In this document: positions 1-9,477 of the stretch, in pieces | Numbering within the stretch: position 1 is the first letter of the stretch | Layout: every line of letters starts with the position of its first letter | Source: Clostridiales bacterium | GTDB taxonomy: Bacteria > Bacillota > Clostridia > Saccharofermentanales > Saccharofermentanaceae | Direction of reading: 5' to 3' | Assembly: GCA_017513085.1 (NCBI GenBank) | Contig: JAFWDK010000010.1 | Span: 248,001 to 312,000 of the forward strand | DNA length: 64,000 nt | Notes under the pieces: generated by a model | Database searches by the model: none | The model's input: only the letters and a program-made list of their open reading frames with translations | What the model was told of the DNA's origin: nothing | Translations under genes and position numbers: made by a program

Positions 1-1330
<1,330 letters not shown>

Positions 1331-1334
<4 letters not shown>

Positions 1335-2350
1335 AAAGACCAGCCTCCTTTCTTTCTCATCAGGAAAATAAAGAAGGGAGCGCCGATGATGGCGGTCAGT
1401 ATTGAGATCGGAAGTTCAGCAGCGGTCATGGAACGTGCAAGGGTATCTACAATGATCAGAAAAGTACCACCGAATGAAATGCATGCAGGTATCAGATGCC
1501 GGTGGTCATTGCCGAATACCATGCGGCACATATGCGGAACGATCAGTCCGACCCAGCCGACCTGGCCACACATGGAGATTGACGAAGCCGTAGCAATGGT
1601 CGCGCATAAAATAGCAATCATGCGGAGCCGTGGCATATTCACACCGGAAGAACAAGACTCCTCTTCGGACAACAAAAGAAGATTCAATCTCCATCTCAAA
1701 AGAAAAAGCACTGTCAGGCTTAGTGCAATCGGAATCACACCGATCAGCAGGGACGAATAGGTGGCGCTCTGAAGACTGCCCATAAGCCAGTACGTGATAG
1801 AAGGAAGCTGCTGTTCCTGATCCGCTGTGAATTTTACAAGAGAGACTAAAGCGGAGAACAAAGATCCCATGATAATACCGGAAAGAACGATCGTATTCAT
1901 GGCTTGATCTTTTCCTTTGGCGGCAAGGATCGTCAAAAATACGGCAAGACAACCGAATCCAAAAGATACCAGTTGCATCGGGATAAGGGAGAAGCCAAGA
2001 AGAATCGACAACACGGCACCGAAACTGCTTCCGCCTGCAACACCGAGCGTATCAGGTGTTGCCAAAGGATTCTGAAACAGGCTCTGAAAAAGCAGCCCGG
2101 CGCAGGAAAGCGCGCTTCCGACAACGAAAGCTAATAAAATGCGAGGAAGGCGAACGTTCCAGATCGTGATGTATGAAAGTTTGCTGACCTCAAATCCGTC
2201 GCTGAAACGTGACAGGACAGCACGAAAAACATCCGGGACAGAAACTATATACCGTCCTACGCAAAGCGAGAAAAGCAGAGCAAGTACCGGAAGTGCGATG
2301 AGAAGAAGAATATATCCGATTTTCCAGGAATCGTTTTTAGTTGCCATCAT
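1331..2350 (-). CDS. FecCD/BtuC-family ABC transporter permease
   Basis: 339 residues and strongly hydrophobic, with about ten predicted membrane spans, the usual size and layout of FecCD/BtuC permeases for iron-siderophore, heme or cobalamin uptake. Recognisable family stretches are RLPRILLAFVVGSALSCAG near residue 70, NPLATPDTLGVAGGSSFGA near 95-110, and GWVGLIVPHMCR near 265. The first ATG (2350) lies 14 bases inside the end of the upstream small gene, and a second ATG follows directly, so translation is probably coupled. It forms the membrane channel for the ATPase next downstream. No substrate-binding protein is present in the part of the operon that can be seen, so the substrate cannot be assigned. 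Confidence 0.9.
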
Positions 2351-2603
2351 GGTTGGTTACCACGTTAGAATAAGCTGTTTTGCTGGCGATGCCATCTAAA
2401 CGGCCGATCCGTCCGGACAGTGTATTGATATCGTCCTGCGGAGCGTCGATAGCGATGCTTATGATGCTGATCCCTTTTTCACGATAAGGAATGCCCATTC
2501 TGCCGATGATGTATTTTCCGTATTCGTGCAGGAGAGAATTCAGTTTCTCTACCGATTCGTTTTTTTCAACGATGATGCTGATCACAGCGACTCTGGTTTC
2601 CAT
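2337..2603 (-). CDS. TM1266-like small protein (iron-only hydrogenase system regulator family)
   Basis: 88 residues beginning METRVAVISIIV. The pattern of ISIIVE, a helix with LNSLLHEYGKYIIGRMGIP, then ISIISIAID and a C-terminal helix matches the small ACT/CopG-like TM1266 family often found next to [FeFe]-hydrogenase maturation genes. I chose the ATG at 2603 because a GGAAAGG site precedes it; the open frame runs on to 2654 but only through the terminator-like leader. It is the first gene of the NifH-like/ABC operon, and its fold reappears as the tail of the ABC ATPase. It probably senses a metal cofactor or redox state, or regulates the system. No hydrogenase gene is in view, so the hydrogenase name may mislead here. 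Confidence 0.75.
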   Translation of the reverse strand: METRVAVISIIVEKNESVEKLNSLLHEYGKYIIGRMGIPYREKGISIISIAIDAPQDDINTLSGRIGRLDGIASKTAYSNVVTNHDGN

Positions 2604-2620
2604 AAAAGCCTTTCCGGACG

Positions 2621-2722
2621 AAAAAAAACATGTCCTTAAAAGACATGGCAACACAAAAATAGCTTAAGCAAGCATATGGTTGTCAGATCTTTCACTCAGT
2701 AATACTTCATGTCAGGCGACAT
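2621..2722 (-). promoter_or_regulatory. Putative two-state transcription attenuator in the leader of the TM1266/ABC/NifH operon
   Basis: On the minus strand four short segments alternate: ATGTC (2722-2718), GACATG (2713-2708), CATGTC (2647-2642) and GACATG (2634-2629), the last followed by eight U (2628-2621). Segments 3+4 form an intrinsic terminator with a 6-bp stem just before the ribosome site of the first gene. Segments 1+2 form a small GCCU-loop hairpin. Segment 2 can instead pair perfectly with segment 3 and break the terminator. About 60 bases between segments 2 and 3 could hold a ligand-binding fold. I do not recognise a known riboswitch family in it. Confidence 0.5.
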
Positions 2723-2732
2723 ATCTCTAGAT

Positions 2733-2761
2733 AAAGTATCACGGAAACATCAATCAGTCAA
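2733..2761 (-). promoter_or_regulatory. Sigma-A type promoter for the TM1266/ABC/NifH operon
   Basis: The minus strand carries TTGACT (2761-2756), a 17-base spacer and TACTTT (2738-2733) preceded by TGA, which gives an extended -10. Transcription would begin near 2726, just before the attenuator segments. It diverges from the tRNA-Thr promoter starting at 2772. Confidence 0.55.
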
Positions 2762-2771
2762 TGAAATCTGC

Positions 2772-2800
2772 TTGACATATTTACAATAAATCGGTATATT
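2772..2800 (+). promoter_or_regulatory. Promoter of tRNA-Thr
   Basis: TTGACA (2772-2777), a 17-base spacer and TATATT (2795-2800), about 20 bases upstream of the tRNA. It is a near-consensus sigma-A promoter. Confidence 0.75.
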
Positions 2801-2820
2801 TGTTGTGCTTCATTGTTGAT

Positions 2821-2895
2821 GCCAATGTGGCTCAGGGGTAGAGCAATTCACTCGTAATGAATAGGCCGTGGGTTCGATTCCCACCATTGGCTCCA
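2821..2895 (+). tRNA. tRNA-Thr (anticodon CGU)
   Basis: The acceptor arms GCCAATG (2821-2827) and CATTGGC (2885-2891) pair fully, followed by discriminator T and an encoded CCA. The anticodon loop CTCGTAA gives CGU, reading ACG. The T-arm GGTTCGATTCC is canonical. It has its own promoter and terminator. Confidence 0.95.
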
Positions 2896-2896
2896 G

Positions 2897-2933
2897 GACA
2901 CGCGACGATATATATCGATGCGTGTCTTTTTTT
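2897..2933 (+). terminator. Rho-independent terminator after tRNA-Thr
   Basis: Stem GACACGC (2897-2903) pairs with GCGTGTC (2920-2926), with a further CGATATATATCG self-pairing inside, and seven T follow (2927-2933). Confidence 0.9.
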
Positions 2934-2984
2934 GTTTGATTTAATGTATAATAATCTTAGTTCGTTAACAGGAGCAGAAAGTAC

Positions 2985-4397
2985 ATGTTTTCAAAGAGTC
3001 AGGATAATGTATTTACTATGAAGGCACAAAAACTCATGGCGATCTTATTGACTCTGTCTTTTTCTTTAGCTTTATTCGGATGCCGGAAGGTGAACAGTTC
3101 TTTTCCATCTGTAGAAGTAACCAGTACAGAAACTACGGAAACCACGACTGTAACGACAGAAACCAAGCATTTCACACACACGATCTCAATTGCTTCTCCA
3201 TTGTCATATGAGACTTGCGTATACATTGCCAAACTATATGCATTGAAGAACAGCGGTCAGCTGGCTGAGGGAGTCAGTGGTGAGAATATCACATTGGATT
3301 ATTTGGACAGCATCGATCTGCCGTTTGCTTTAAATGTCTATAGTACCGCGGAGACGGGATGTAATGCGGATACTTTACGGCAGTGGCAGGAAAGCGGAAG
3401 TTTGCCGGATATCTTTCTGACTGACAGCTTTGACGAGGTGGTACAGGCAGGTTACGCGATCCCTGTTACGCGTTATCTGTCCGATGAGACGCTTCTGACA
3501 CCAGGAAATATTTATCCTAAGATGCTTGAACAGCTTTATTTGAATAATGAGTATTATGGGATCCCGTATCAGGCTTCGGCTTATCTTATGTATGCCGATA
3601 TGGAAGTCCTGAACCGTGCTGGGATCCAGGAAATCTCCTTTAAGCAGGATCTTAATTCTTTTGGCGCAATCCTCGATACTCTTTCCGGTCTGAATGCGGA
3701 AGCTATGGAGATACTTCCGTTTTATCTTGCACAAGGTTTGATCCCTTATCTTCCGATCTCACTTTATGGTGATACGTATCGCTCTGTCCGTGATGGAAAA
3801 ACGCTGAGCAGCAAGAGCTGGAAAGACAGTTTGGAATACTTGAAGACGGTGGTGGCCTCCGGGAAAGCTTATGAGAGTCTTGACACGGAAACTGTTTCCA
3901 CGTTTTTTCAAGGAATGTCCCCCTTGCTGTCTCGCAAAGTCGGGATCTGGGCAGGTTCTTCCGATGAAGTGTCCCGTTACGACAATTATATGCCCAATAC
4001 GCTTGTGATGATGCAGATTCCTTCAACTGACAAGGAAAACTATTCTCCGGCAATGCTTTCCGTGTATCCTCTGTGCATTTCTTCAAGTTGCGATCAGCCG
4101 GCTGAAACTGTGAAGTTCGCATCCTTTATGGCATTGGATGAGGATGCTCTTTTGCTGGCTTCCAGACTTGACCTGAAGGAAGGATTCCTTCCTGTCGTAT
4201 CTTCTTCGACGGTATGGAAGAATATGGTTTCCACGCAGAAATACGGATCTTTTCTTTCGCCGTTTCAATCTCTTATGCAGGATGCGGTCTATATCCCGGC
4301 TGTGACGGAAAAACAAGAATATGAGGCTGATCTTCAGTATATTGCCACGCATTTGGATTCGCTGATCGTAGAGAAGATCACGGAAGAAACGGAGTAG
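2985..4397 (+). CDS. Extracellular solute-binding lipoprotein (ABC family 1, MalE-like)
   Basis: 470 residues. A short basic start, a hydrophobic stretch and LALFGC with lipidated Cys33 make a lipoprotein signal peptide. A threonine-rich linker (about 40-60) spaces the binding domain from the membrane. The body has the periplasmic-binding look of family 1 sugar-binding proteins, for example YLNNEYYGIPYQASAYLMYAD around residue 190. I used ATG 2985 because AGGAG lies 10 bases upstream; ATG 3018 would give an equally good signal peptide. No permease or ATPase is adjacent, so it may serve a transporter encoded elsewhere or act as an orphan sensor. It is followed 15 bases later by the GNAT-Ogt gene. 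Confidence 0.8.
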   Translation: MFSKSQDNVFTMKAQKLMAILLTLSFSLALFGCRKVNSSFPSVEVTSTETTETTTVTTETKHFTHTISIASPLSYETCVYIAKLYALKNSGQLAEGVSGENITLDYLDSIDLPFALNVYSTAETGCNADTLRQWQESGSLPDIFLTDSFDEVVQAGYAIPVTRYLSDETLLTPGNIYPKMLEQLYLNNEYYGIPYQASAYLMYADMEVLNRAGIQEISFKQDLNSFGAILDTLSGLNAEAMEILPFYLAQGLIPYLPISLYGDTYRSVRDGKTLSSKSWKDSLEYLKTVVASGKAYESLDTETVSTFFQGMSPLLSRKVGIWAGSSDEVSRYDNYMPNTLVMMQIPSTDKENYSPAMLSVYPLCISSSCDQPAETVKFASFMALDEDALLLASRLDLKEGFLPVVSSSTVWKNMVSTQKYGSFLSPFQSLMQDAVYIPAVTEKQEYEADLQYIATHLDSLIVEKITEETE

Positions 4398-4412
4398 AAG
4401 GGAGGCGCGAAG

Positions 4413-5522
4413 ATGCTGGATATTGCTTTATCTCCGATTCGTATCATGGATGCGGATAGAATTAAGGAAAAAGCTATATTGAGTAGAGTCACGGACGACG
4501 TGCCGTCTTTCATCCGCGCATTGCAAAATGATCCGGATAAGATCTTCTTTGTCGCTTCGGTAAAAGCACTTGACGGTGAGTATATTATGGGTGTTCTGGG
4601 TCTTGAGAATATCTCCAGAAGGAACAGAAGTGCCATGGCCGTCATGTTTTTAGCTGATAATCTTCCTTTTCTGGAAGATAGTGGATATACCGACGACCCG
4701 GCTATGGAGTACTATAAAAAAGCTTGGGACCAGCTTCTCCGCTATGCGTTTTTTCATGAACACATTCATCGTGTCAGCGTGGAAGTCCCGGTCAATGATT
4801 CCCGCTCGGCCCGTATCGTGGAAGAATGCCATATGACGCAGGACGCTGTTCTTGAAGAGGCATTGGTCATCGATGGCGTTTACTCAGATGCCGCCTTGTT
4901 TTCGCTTTTGGATTCGGATTATCCGGACTATTCAGTCGGCTTTGTTGCCTATCAACGAGGCGTAATAGCGATTCGGGGAGATAACGAGACCGTAGAATCA
5001 ACACGATTTTATGCCTACAATGCACAGATCGACGATGATTTGGACCGTAATGTGGCGATCCGTACCGGAATTGCCGATGAGCATGGCGTTTTCAAGCCTT
5101 TTGGATCTCCTGAGTATCAGGAGTTAAAGGAGATTGCTTTCCCGGACGAAGTGCAAAAGTGTATCCACGAGCTTTCCGAGTATTTTTCGAAGAGACGGAC
5201 CAGCTTTACCGTACATACTTTTCCACCTTACGGAAGTGCTTTTCAAAAGAAAGTTTGGGACGAGATCAAGAAGATTCCATATGGTGTGACCCGAAGCTAT
5301 GAGGACATAGCTTTGGCTCTTACCGGAAATGATAAGATCGCGGCACGAAACATGACCAGAGCGGTCGGCTCGGCTTGCCGGGATAATCCGCTACCGATCC
5401 TGGTGCCGTGCCACCGCGTAATTGGTAAAGACGGAAAACTTGTCGGTTTTTCCAGTGGCCTTGAATACAAAGGATATCTGTTGGATCACGAAATGTTCGG
5501 TATCCATATTCTGACAGAGTGA
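4413..5522 (+). CDS. GNAT-like acetyltransferase fused to methylated-DNA-protein cysteine methyltransferase (Ogt/MGMT)
   Basis: 369 residues. Residues about 280-365 are the DNA-binding and active-site domain of O6-alkylguanine-DNA alkyltransferase. They contain FQKKVWDEIKKIPYG and the acceptor motif PCHRVIG, with Cys333 as the one-use methyl acceptor that repairs O6-methylguanine. Residues about 1-160 resemble a RimJ/RimL-type GNAT N-acetyltransferase, including the HRVSVEVPVNDSRSARIVE stretch near 115-135. The middle (about 165-280) may be a remnant MGMT N-terminal domain. A GGAGG site precedes ATG 4413. Ogt is usually a separate 150-180 residue protein, so this is a two-activity fusion. The acetyltransferase substrate is unknown. 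Confidence 0.85.
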   Translation: MLDIALSPIRIMDADRIKEKAILSRVTDDVPSFIRALQNDPDKIFFVASVKALDGEYIMGVLGLENISRRNRSAMAVMFLADNLPFLEDSGYTDDPAMEYYKKAWDQLLRYAFFHEHIHRVSVEVPVNDSRSARIVEECHMTQDAVLEEALVIDGVYSDAALFSLLDSDYPDYSVGFVAYQRGVIAIRGDNETVESTRFYAYNAQIDDDLDRNVAIRTGIADEHGVFKPFGSPEYQELKEIAFPDEVQKCIHELSEYFSKRRTSFTVHTFPPYGSAFQKKVWDEIKKIPYGVTRSYEDIALALTGNDKIAARNMTRAVGSACRDNPLPILVPCHRVIGKDGKLVGFSSGLEYKGYLLDHEMFGIHILTE

Positions 5523-5535
5523 AGGATAAGCATCT

Positions 5536-6252
5536 ATGACTAAAATCTCGATTTCTCCATCAACAATTTTAAATCCTGTTCCGGTCGTTATGGTCTCATG
5601 TGCGGGCAAAGACCCGGAAAAAGAAGGCTTTGGACCGAATATCATTACTGTTGCCTGGGCCGGTACCGTCAATTCAGAGCCTCCGATGGTCTCTATATCG
5701 ATAAGGAAATCCCGCCATTCTCACGATTTGATCTGTGAGACTTCTGAGTTTGTCATCAACCTTGTCTCCCAAAAGCTTGTGAAAGCCTGTGATTACTGTG
5801 GTGTGAGAAGTGGTGCCAAAGAGGATAAGTTTGTTTCGATGAATCTTCATCCGGTCCCGATGCCGGGAGTTTCTTATGCGCCGGCTATATCGGAAGCTCC
5901 GGTCTCGATTGCGTGCAAAGTTAAGGATGTTATTGAACTTGGTTCTCATGATATGTTCCTTGCTGAAGTAACAGGTGTTACGGTCGAAGAATCGCTTATG
6001 GACGAAAAAGGTAAGATATGCCTCGAAAAGACCGGCCTTGTGGCTTATTCGCATGGTGAATACTATCTTTTGGGAGAGGTTTTAGGTTTCTTCGGGTATT
6101 CTGTCGCGTCCAAGGATGCGCTGAGACGCAGGATGCCGAAGAAAACTTCCGGAAAAAAGAAGCCTTCCGGAGCCCCCAAAGGTTATAAAAGCTCCTCCAG
6201 GCCGGTTCGCGACTCGAAAAAACCAAATGGCAAAAACAAAGGAAAACACTGA
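5536..6252 (+). CDS. Flavin reductase-like / flavoredoxin-family FMN-binding protein with basic tail
   Basis: 238 residues. Residues 1-190 look like the FMN-binding split barrel of the flavin reductase-like/flavoredoxin family: PVPVVMVSCAGKDPEKEG near the start, NIITVAWAGTVNSEPPMVSISI near 35-55, and SHDMFLAEVTGVTV near 135-150. Such proteins bind FMN and pass electrons from NAD(P)H or ferredoxin. The last about 40 residues are rich in Lys, Ser, Pro and Gly and add strong positive charge that most relatives lack, perhaps for nucleic acid or membrane contact. It lies 13 bases after the Ogt fusion gene and is probably co-transcribed. The physiological substrate cannot be told from sequence. Confidence 0.8.
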   Translation: MTKISISPSTILNPVPVVMVSCAGKDPEKEGFGPNIITVAWAGTVNSEPPMVSISIRKSRHSHDLICETSEFVINLVSQKLVKACDYCGVRSGAKEDKFVSMNLHPVPMPGVSYAPAISEAPVSIACKVKDVIELGSHDMFLAEVTGVTVEESLMDEKGKICLEKTGLVAYSHGEYYLLGEVLGFFGYSVASKDALRRRMPKKTSGKKKPSGAPKGYKSSSRPVRDSKKPNGKNKGKH

Positions 6253-6327
6253 TTTTTACTTTCGGGAAGAGTAGTAGTATTTTCACAAAAATGTAATGTT
6301 CCAACATTGTTTTGGTTGTGAAATAAG

Positions 6328-6383
6328 TTGACAATCGAAGTAATTTATATATAAAATTATAGGGTGTTCTTACGGAACACTCT
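6328..6383 (+). promoter_or_regulatory. Promoter and leader hairpin of rny
   Basis: TTGACA (6328-6333) lies 16 bases before TATAAA (6350-6355), with an overlapping TAAAAT at 18 bases. The predicted leader begins with a 9-bp stem: AGGGTGTTC (6361-6369) pairs with GAACACTCT (6375-6383). No T-run follows, so it is not a terminator; it could influence leader stability or RNase Y autoregulation. Confidence 0.6.
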
Positions 6384-6406
6384 ATTTGAATCTTGAAAAT
6401 TAAATA

Positions 6407-7996
6407 TTGGAGGTGAGTACCATAGAACTTTGGTTAGCAATTCTTTTAATTGTAATTGCTTTCGTAGTTGGTGCTCTCATCAGTGTGTTTTTTTCCGTAT
6501 TATATTATCGCAAGGGCATGTCGGCTAAGCAGAAGAAGCTTGAAGAAGATATGACTAAAGCTGAAGAAGATGCTGAGAAAGTAATTGGTGAGGCGCAGAA
6601 AACTGCTGAAAGCAGAAAGAGAGAACTTCTTTTACAGGCTAAGGAGGAGATCACCAACGCTAAGTTGGAATTGGAGCGTGATGTACGCGAAAAGAAATCC
6701 GAGATAGCCAGAGAGAGAAACCGTTTGGATCAGAAGGAGGAATCCCTCAATCGTAAGATCGAAGCCATGGAACAGAAAGAAGAGGCTTTGGATTCACGGG
6801 TGAGCGACGTTATGGCCATGGAGGAAAAGGCCAAGGAACTCGAACACCAGAAAGTGATTGAGTTGGAAAAGGTATCCGGTTTGTCCGTTAGTGATGCCAG
6901 AAATCTTGTTTTGGATGCTGCGAAGCAGGAATATAGCCATGATATGGCGGTAATGCTTAAGCAGATGGAGGAGCAGACGAAGGCTGAAGCGGATAAGCGA
7001 GCACGTGAAGTGGTAGTAAATGCTATTCAGCGTTATGCTTCGGACTATGTTTCCGAGGTGACCGTATCGGTGGTGTCCCTGCCGAATGATGAGATGAAGG
7101 GACGTATTATCGGCCGAGAGGGAAGAAATATTCGTGCAATTGAGACAAGCACAGGAGTAGACATTATTATTGATGATACTCCAGAGGCCGTTATCCTATC
7201 GAGTTTTGACCCGATTCGACGTGAGATTGCGCGTCTTACGATCGAGAGATTGATTTTGGATGGTCGTATCCATCCTGCCAGAATCGAAGAAATGTGTAAT
7301 AAAGCCCGTAAGGAAGTCAACCAGACGATCAAACAAGAAGGTGAGAGAGCCGCGTTTGATACTGGAATTGTCGGGTTGAATCCTGAGATCATTAAGTATC
7401 TTGGACGTTTGCGTTATCGTACGAGTTATGGGCAGAATGTGTTGCAACATTCAATTGAAGTCGCCTGGCTGGCAAGCATGATGGCGGCGGAATTAGGTCT
7501 GGATGAAATGCTTGCTCGTAGAGCAGGTCTTTTACATGATATCGGAAAAGCTGCAGACTTTGAACTTGAGGGTTCTCATATAGAACTTGGTGCAGATATC
7601 GCACGCCGTTATAAAGAAAATGACACGGTGGTCAATGCGATCCAGTCGCACCATGGTGACGTCGAACCGACATCTGAAATCTCGGTGCTGGTTGCTGCTG
7701 CAGATGCTATTTCTGCCGCGAGACCGGGTGCACGTCGTGAAAATATGGAAACGTATGTTAAGAGAATCCAAAAACTTGAAGAGATCGCTACAAGTTTCGA
7801 TGGTGTCGAGAAAGCTTTCGCAATCCAGGCGGGTCGTGAGATCCGCGTAATGGTTAGCCCTGAAAAGGTTTCGGATGACGATATGATCCTTAAGGCTCGT
7901 GACATCTGCAAGAAGATCGAAGAAGAGCTGGATTATCCGGGACAGATCAAGGTCAACATTATTCGAGAGACCCGTGCTTCGGATGTAGCAAAGTAA
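6407..7996 (+). CDS. rny: Ribonuclease Y
   Basis: 529 residues from the first in-frame TTG. One N-terminal membrane helix (about 8-33) is followed by a long Glu/Lys-rich coiled coil (about 40-180). A KH domain with [15 protein letters not shown] (around 230) and an HD phosphohydrolase domain with HSIEVAWLA and LLHDIGKA (around 355-385) complete it. This is the membrane-anchored endonuclease that starts mRNA decay in many Firmicutes. The start is odd. TTG 6407 and GTG 6413 both lie in or on the GGAGG site (6409-6413), while the codon at ideal distance (6422) is ATA. The protein most likely begins there as ELWLAILL, 524 residues. ymdB follows, as in Bacillus. Confidence 0.93.
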   Translation: MEVSTIELWLAILLIVIAFVVGALISVFFSVLYYRKGMSAKQKKLEEDMTKAEEDAEKVIGEAQKTAESRKRELLLQAKEEITNAKLELERDVREKKSEIARERNRLDQKEESLNRKIEAMEQKEEALDSRVSDVMAMEEKAKELEHQKVIELEKVSGLSVSDARNLVLDAAKQEYSHDMAVMLKQMEEQTKAEADKRAREVVVNAIQRYASDYVSEVTVSVVSLPNDEMKGRIIGREGRNIRAIETSTGVDIIIDDTPEAVILSSFDPIRREIARLTIERLILDGRIHPARIEEMCNKARKEVNQTIKQEGERAAFDTGIVGLNPEIIKYLGRLRYRTSYGQNVLQHSIEVAWLASMMAAELGLDEMLARRAGLLHDIGKAADFELEGSHIELGADIARRYKENDTVVNAIQSHHGDVEPTSEISVLVAAADAISAARPGARRENMETYVKRIQKLEEIATSFDGVEKAFAIQAGREIRVMVSPEKVSDDDMILKARDICKKIEEELDYPGQIKVNIIRETRASDVAK

Positions 7997-8008
7997 TGAA
8001 GTTCAAAG

Positions 8009-8038
8009 AGGACTGTTTCTTAGGAAACAGTCCTTTTT
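8009..8038 (+). terminator. Rho-independent terminator after rny
   Basis: Perfect 11-bp stem AGGACTGTTTC (8009-8019) and GAAACAGTCCT (8024-8034) with a TTAG loop, followed by a T-run. Confidence 0.92.
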
Positions 8039-8138
8039 CTTTGCTTAGTCTTAAATATATATTTTATATAAATATAAGGAAGTTTCGCCGTTTTGTGGTA
8101 GAATACATATCAGATTTTGCAGAATTGAGGAATAAAGA

Positions 8139-8927
8139 TTGAGAGTACTCTTTGTCGGAGATGTTGTGGCCCATCCGGGAAAACGCATGCTCAAGAATAA
8201 ACTTAAGACGTTTTTATCCGAGAACGCGGTCGACGCTTGTGTTGTAAACGCAGAGAATGTTGCGGCCGGTCTTGGGATCAATTACAGTTCAGCCAAGGAT
8301 CTTTTCTCTTTTGGCGCTGACTGTATCACACTTGGCAATCACTCTTTTTCGTGTGCGGATTATCTTCGCTTTGCTGACGCAGAGATGAAGATCGTCCGTC
8401 CGGCAAATGTCAGTGAGGAATGGCCCGGTTTTGATGAATACTGTATCGATCTGAAAGAAAAGGGGCGGCTTCTTGTTATAAGCATGATGGGGCAGGTTTT
8501 CATTACGCCTGTTGCCGATTCCCCTTTCAGATATTTTGAAAAGAACATCGATAGATGGAAAAAACAGTATTCCCCAACGAATATACTTATTGATTTTCAT
8601 GCCGAAACGACCAGTGAAAAACTGGCTTTCGGACAGTTTGTCGATGGTAAGGTTTCTATGGTTCTCGGAACGCATACACATGTCGCCACTGCGGATGAGA
8701 AGATCCTTCCGTGCGGAACCGGATACATTACGGATGTTGGAATGACGGGAACGACAAGCGGAATCATCGGTATGACGCTGGATGCATCTTTGCGGAGAAT
8801 GAAAGACAAACTTCCGTCTAAATACGTGGCTGCGGATGGCCCTGCTGAAATGAATGCTATCCTGGCTGACTTGGATATATCGAACGGAAAATGTGTAAAA
8901 ATTGAGAGGATAAGGATCTATGAATGA
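8139..8927 (+). CDS. ymdB: YmdB-family metallophosphoesterase (TIGR00282)
   Basis: 262 residues, the usual length. It starts MRVLFVGDVVAHPGK and has the metal and catalytic signatures NAENVAAGLG (about 39-48), TLGNHSF (about 67-73) and VLGTHTHVATAD (about 175-186). In Bacillus subtilis YmdB is a cyclic-nucleotide phosphodiesterase that affects biofilm genes and mRNA decay and sits beside rny, as here. The start is TTG 8139 with GAGG eight bases upstream. It begins after the rny terminator, so it likely heads the next transcript, and it overlaps lspA by 8 bases. Confidence 0.9.
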   Translation: MRVLFVGDVVAHPGKRMLKNKLKTFLSENAVDACVVNAENVAAGLGINYSSAKDLFSFGADCITLGNHSFSCADYLRFADAEMKIVRPANVSEEWPGFDEYCIDLKEKGRLLVISMMGQVFITPVADSPFRYFEKNIDRWKKQYSPTNILIDFHAETTSEKLAFGQFVDGKVSMVLGTHTHVATADEKILPCGTGYITDVGMTGTTSGIIGMTLDASLRRMKDKLPSKYVAADGPAEMNAILADLDISNGKCVKIERIRIYE

Positions 8928-9477
8928 ATATAACACGCGTAAAGTAACATGGATCACGTACACTCTGTACGTGGAATTGTTTATTGTGCTTGCAGGTATC
9001 GATCAGTTTACCAAAAGTCTTATCACCAAGTCTTTTGCTGTTGCTCAGATCAAACCTGTTATCAACAACTTTTTTTCGCTGATGTATGTACGTAATAAGG
9101 GAAGTGCTTTTAGCCTTTTTGCCAATCAGAAGTGGGGCGTTACCGTATTGTCTGTTATTTCCTCGATTGCCTTTGTCATTATTCTGGCTATTGCTTTCTT
9201 TGTTTTGGCGAAATTTAAGAGCAGACGTCTTTGTTTATGCCTGATCTTTCTGGCGGCAGGAACTCTTGGTAATCTTATCGATCGCATACGTCTGCATTAT
9301 GTTGTGGATTTTCTAAGATTTGATTTCGGTAGTTATACTTTCCCGATTTTTAATGTGGCGGATATTTATGTGACACTTTCGTGCATAGTCCTTGCCATCC
9401 TTTTATTTTTCAGTGATAAGTTTATTCCCGAGATTCCGTTCGGGGATAAGAAGAAGGACGAGGAAGACGATGATTGA
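8920..9477 (+). CDS. lspA: Lipoprotein signal peptidase (signal peptidase II)
   Basis: 185 residues with four predicted membrane spans. The aspartyl protease pair is visible in GNLIDRIRLHYVVDF (about 124-138) and FPIFNVADIYV (about 146-156). The early conserved DQFTKSLI (about 28-35) and VRNKGSAFSLF (about 58-68) are also present. The enzyme removes signal peptides from prolipoproteins such as the solute-binding proteins in this window. The C-terminus is strongly acidic. ATG 8920 follows a GAGAGGA site and overlaps the end of ymdB. Confidence 0.95.
   Translation: MNEYNTRKVTWITYTLYVELFIVLAGIDQFTKSLITKSFAVAQIKPVINNFFSLMYVRNKGSAFSLFANQKWGVTVLSVISSIAFVIILAIAFFVLAKFKSRRLCLCLIFLAAGTLGNLIDRIRLHYVVDFLRFDFGSYTFPIFNVADIYVTLSCIVLAILLFFSDKFIPEIPFGDKKKDEEDDD

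Noticed and set aside
2604..2654. N-terminal extension of the TM1266-like protein to ATG 2654
   Set aside because: The extension would be read through the terminator stem and U-tract; ATG 2603 has the ribosome site and gives the family start.
9392..9469. Upstream start for the RluD-type protein at ATG 9392
   Set aside because: That segment lies within lspA in another frame and has no ribosome site; ATG 9470 gives the usual family N-terminus.
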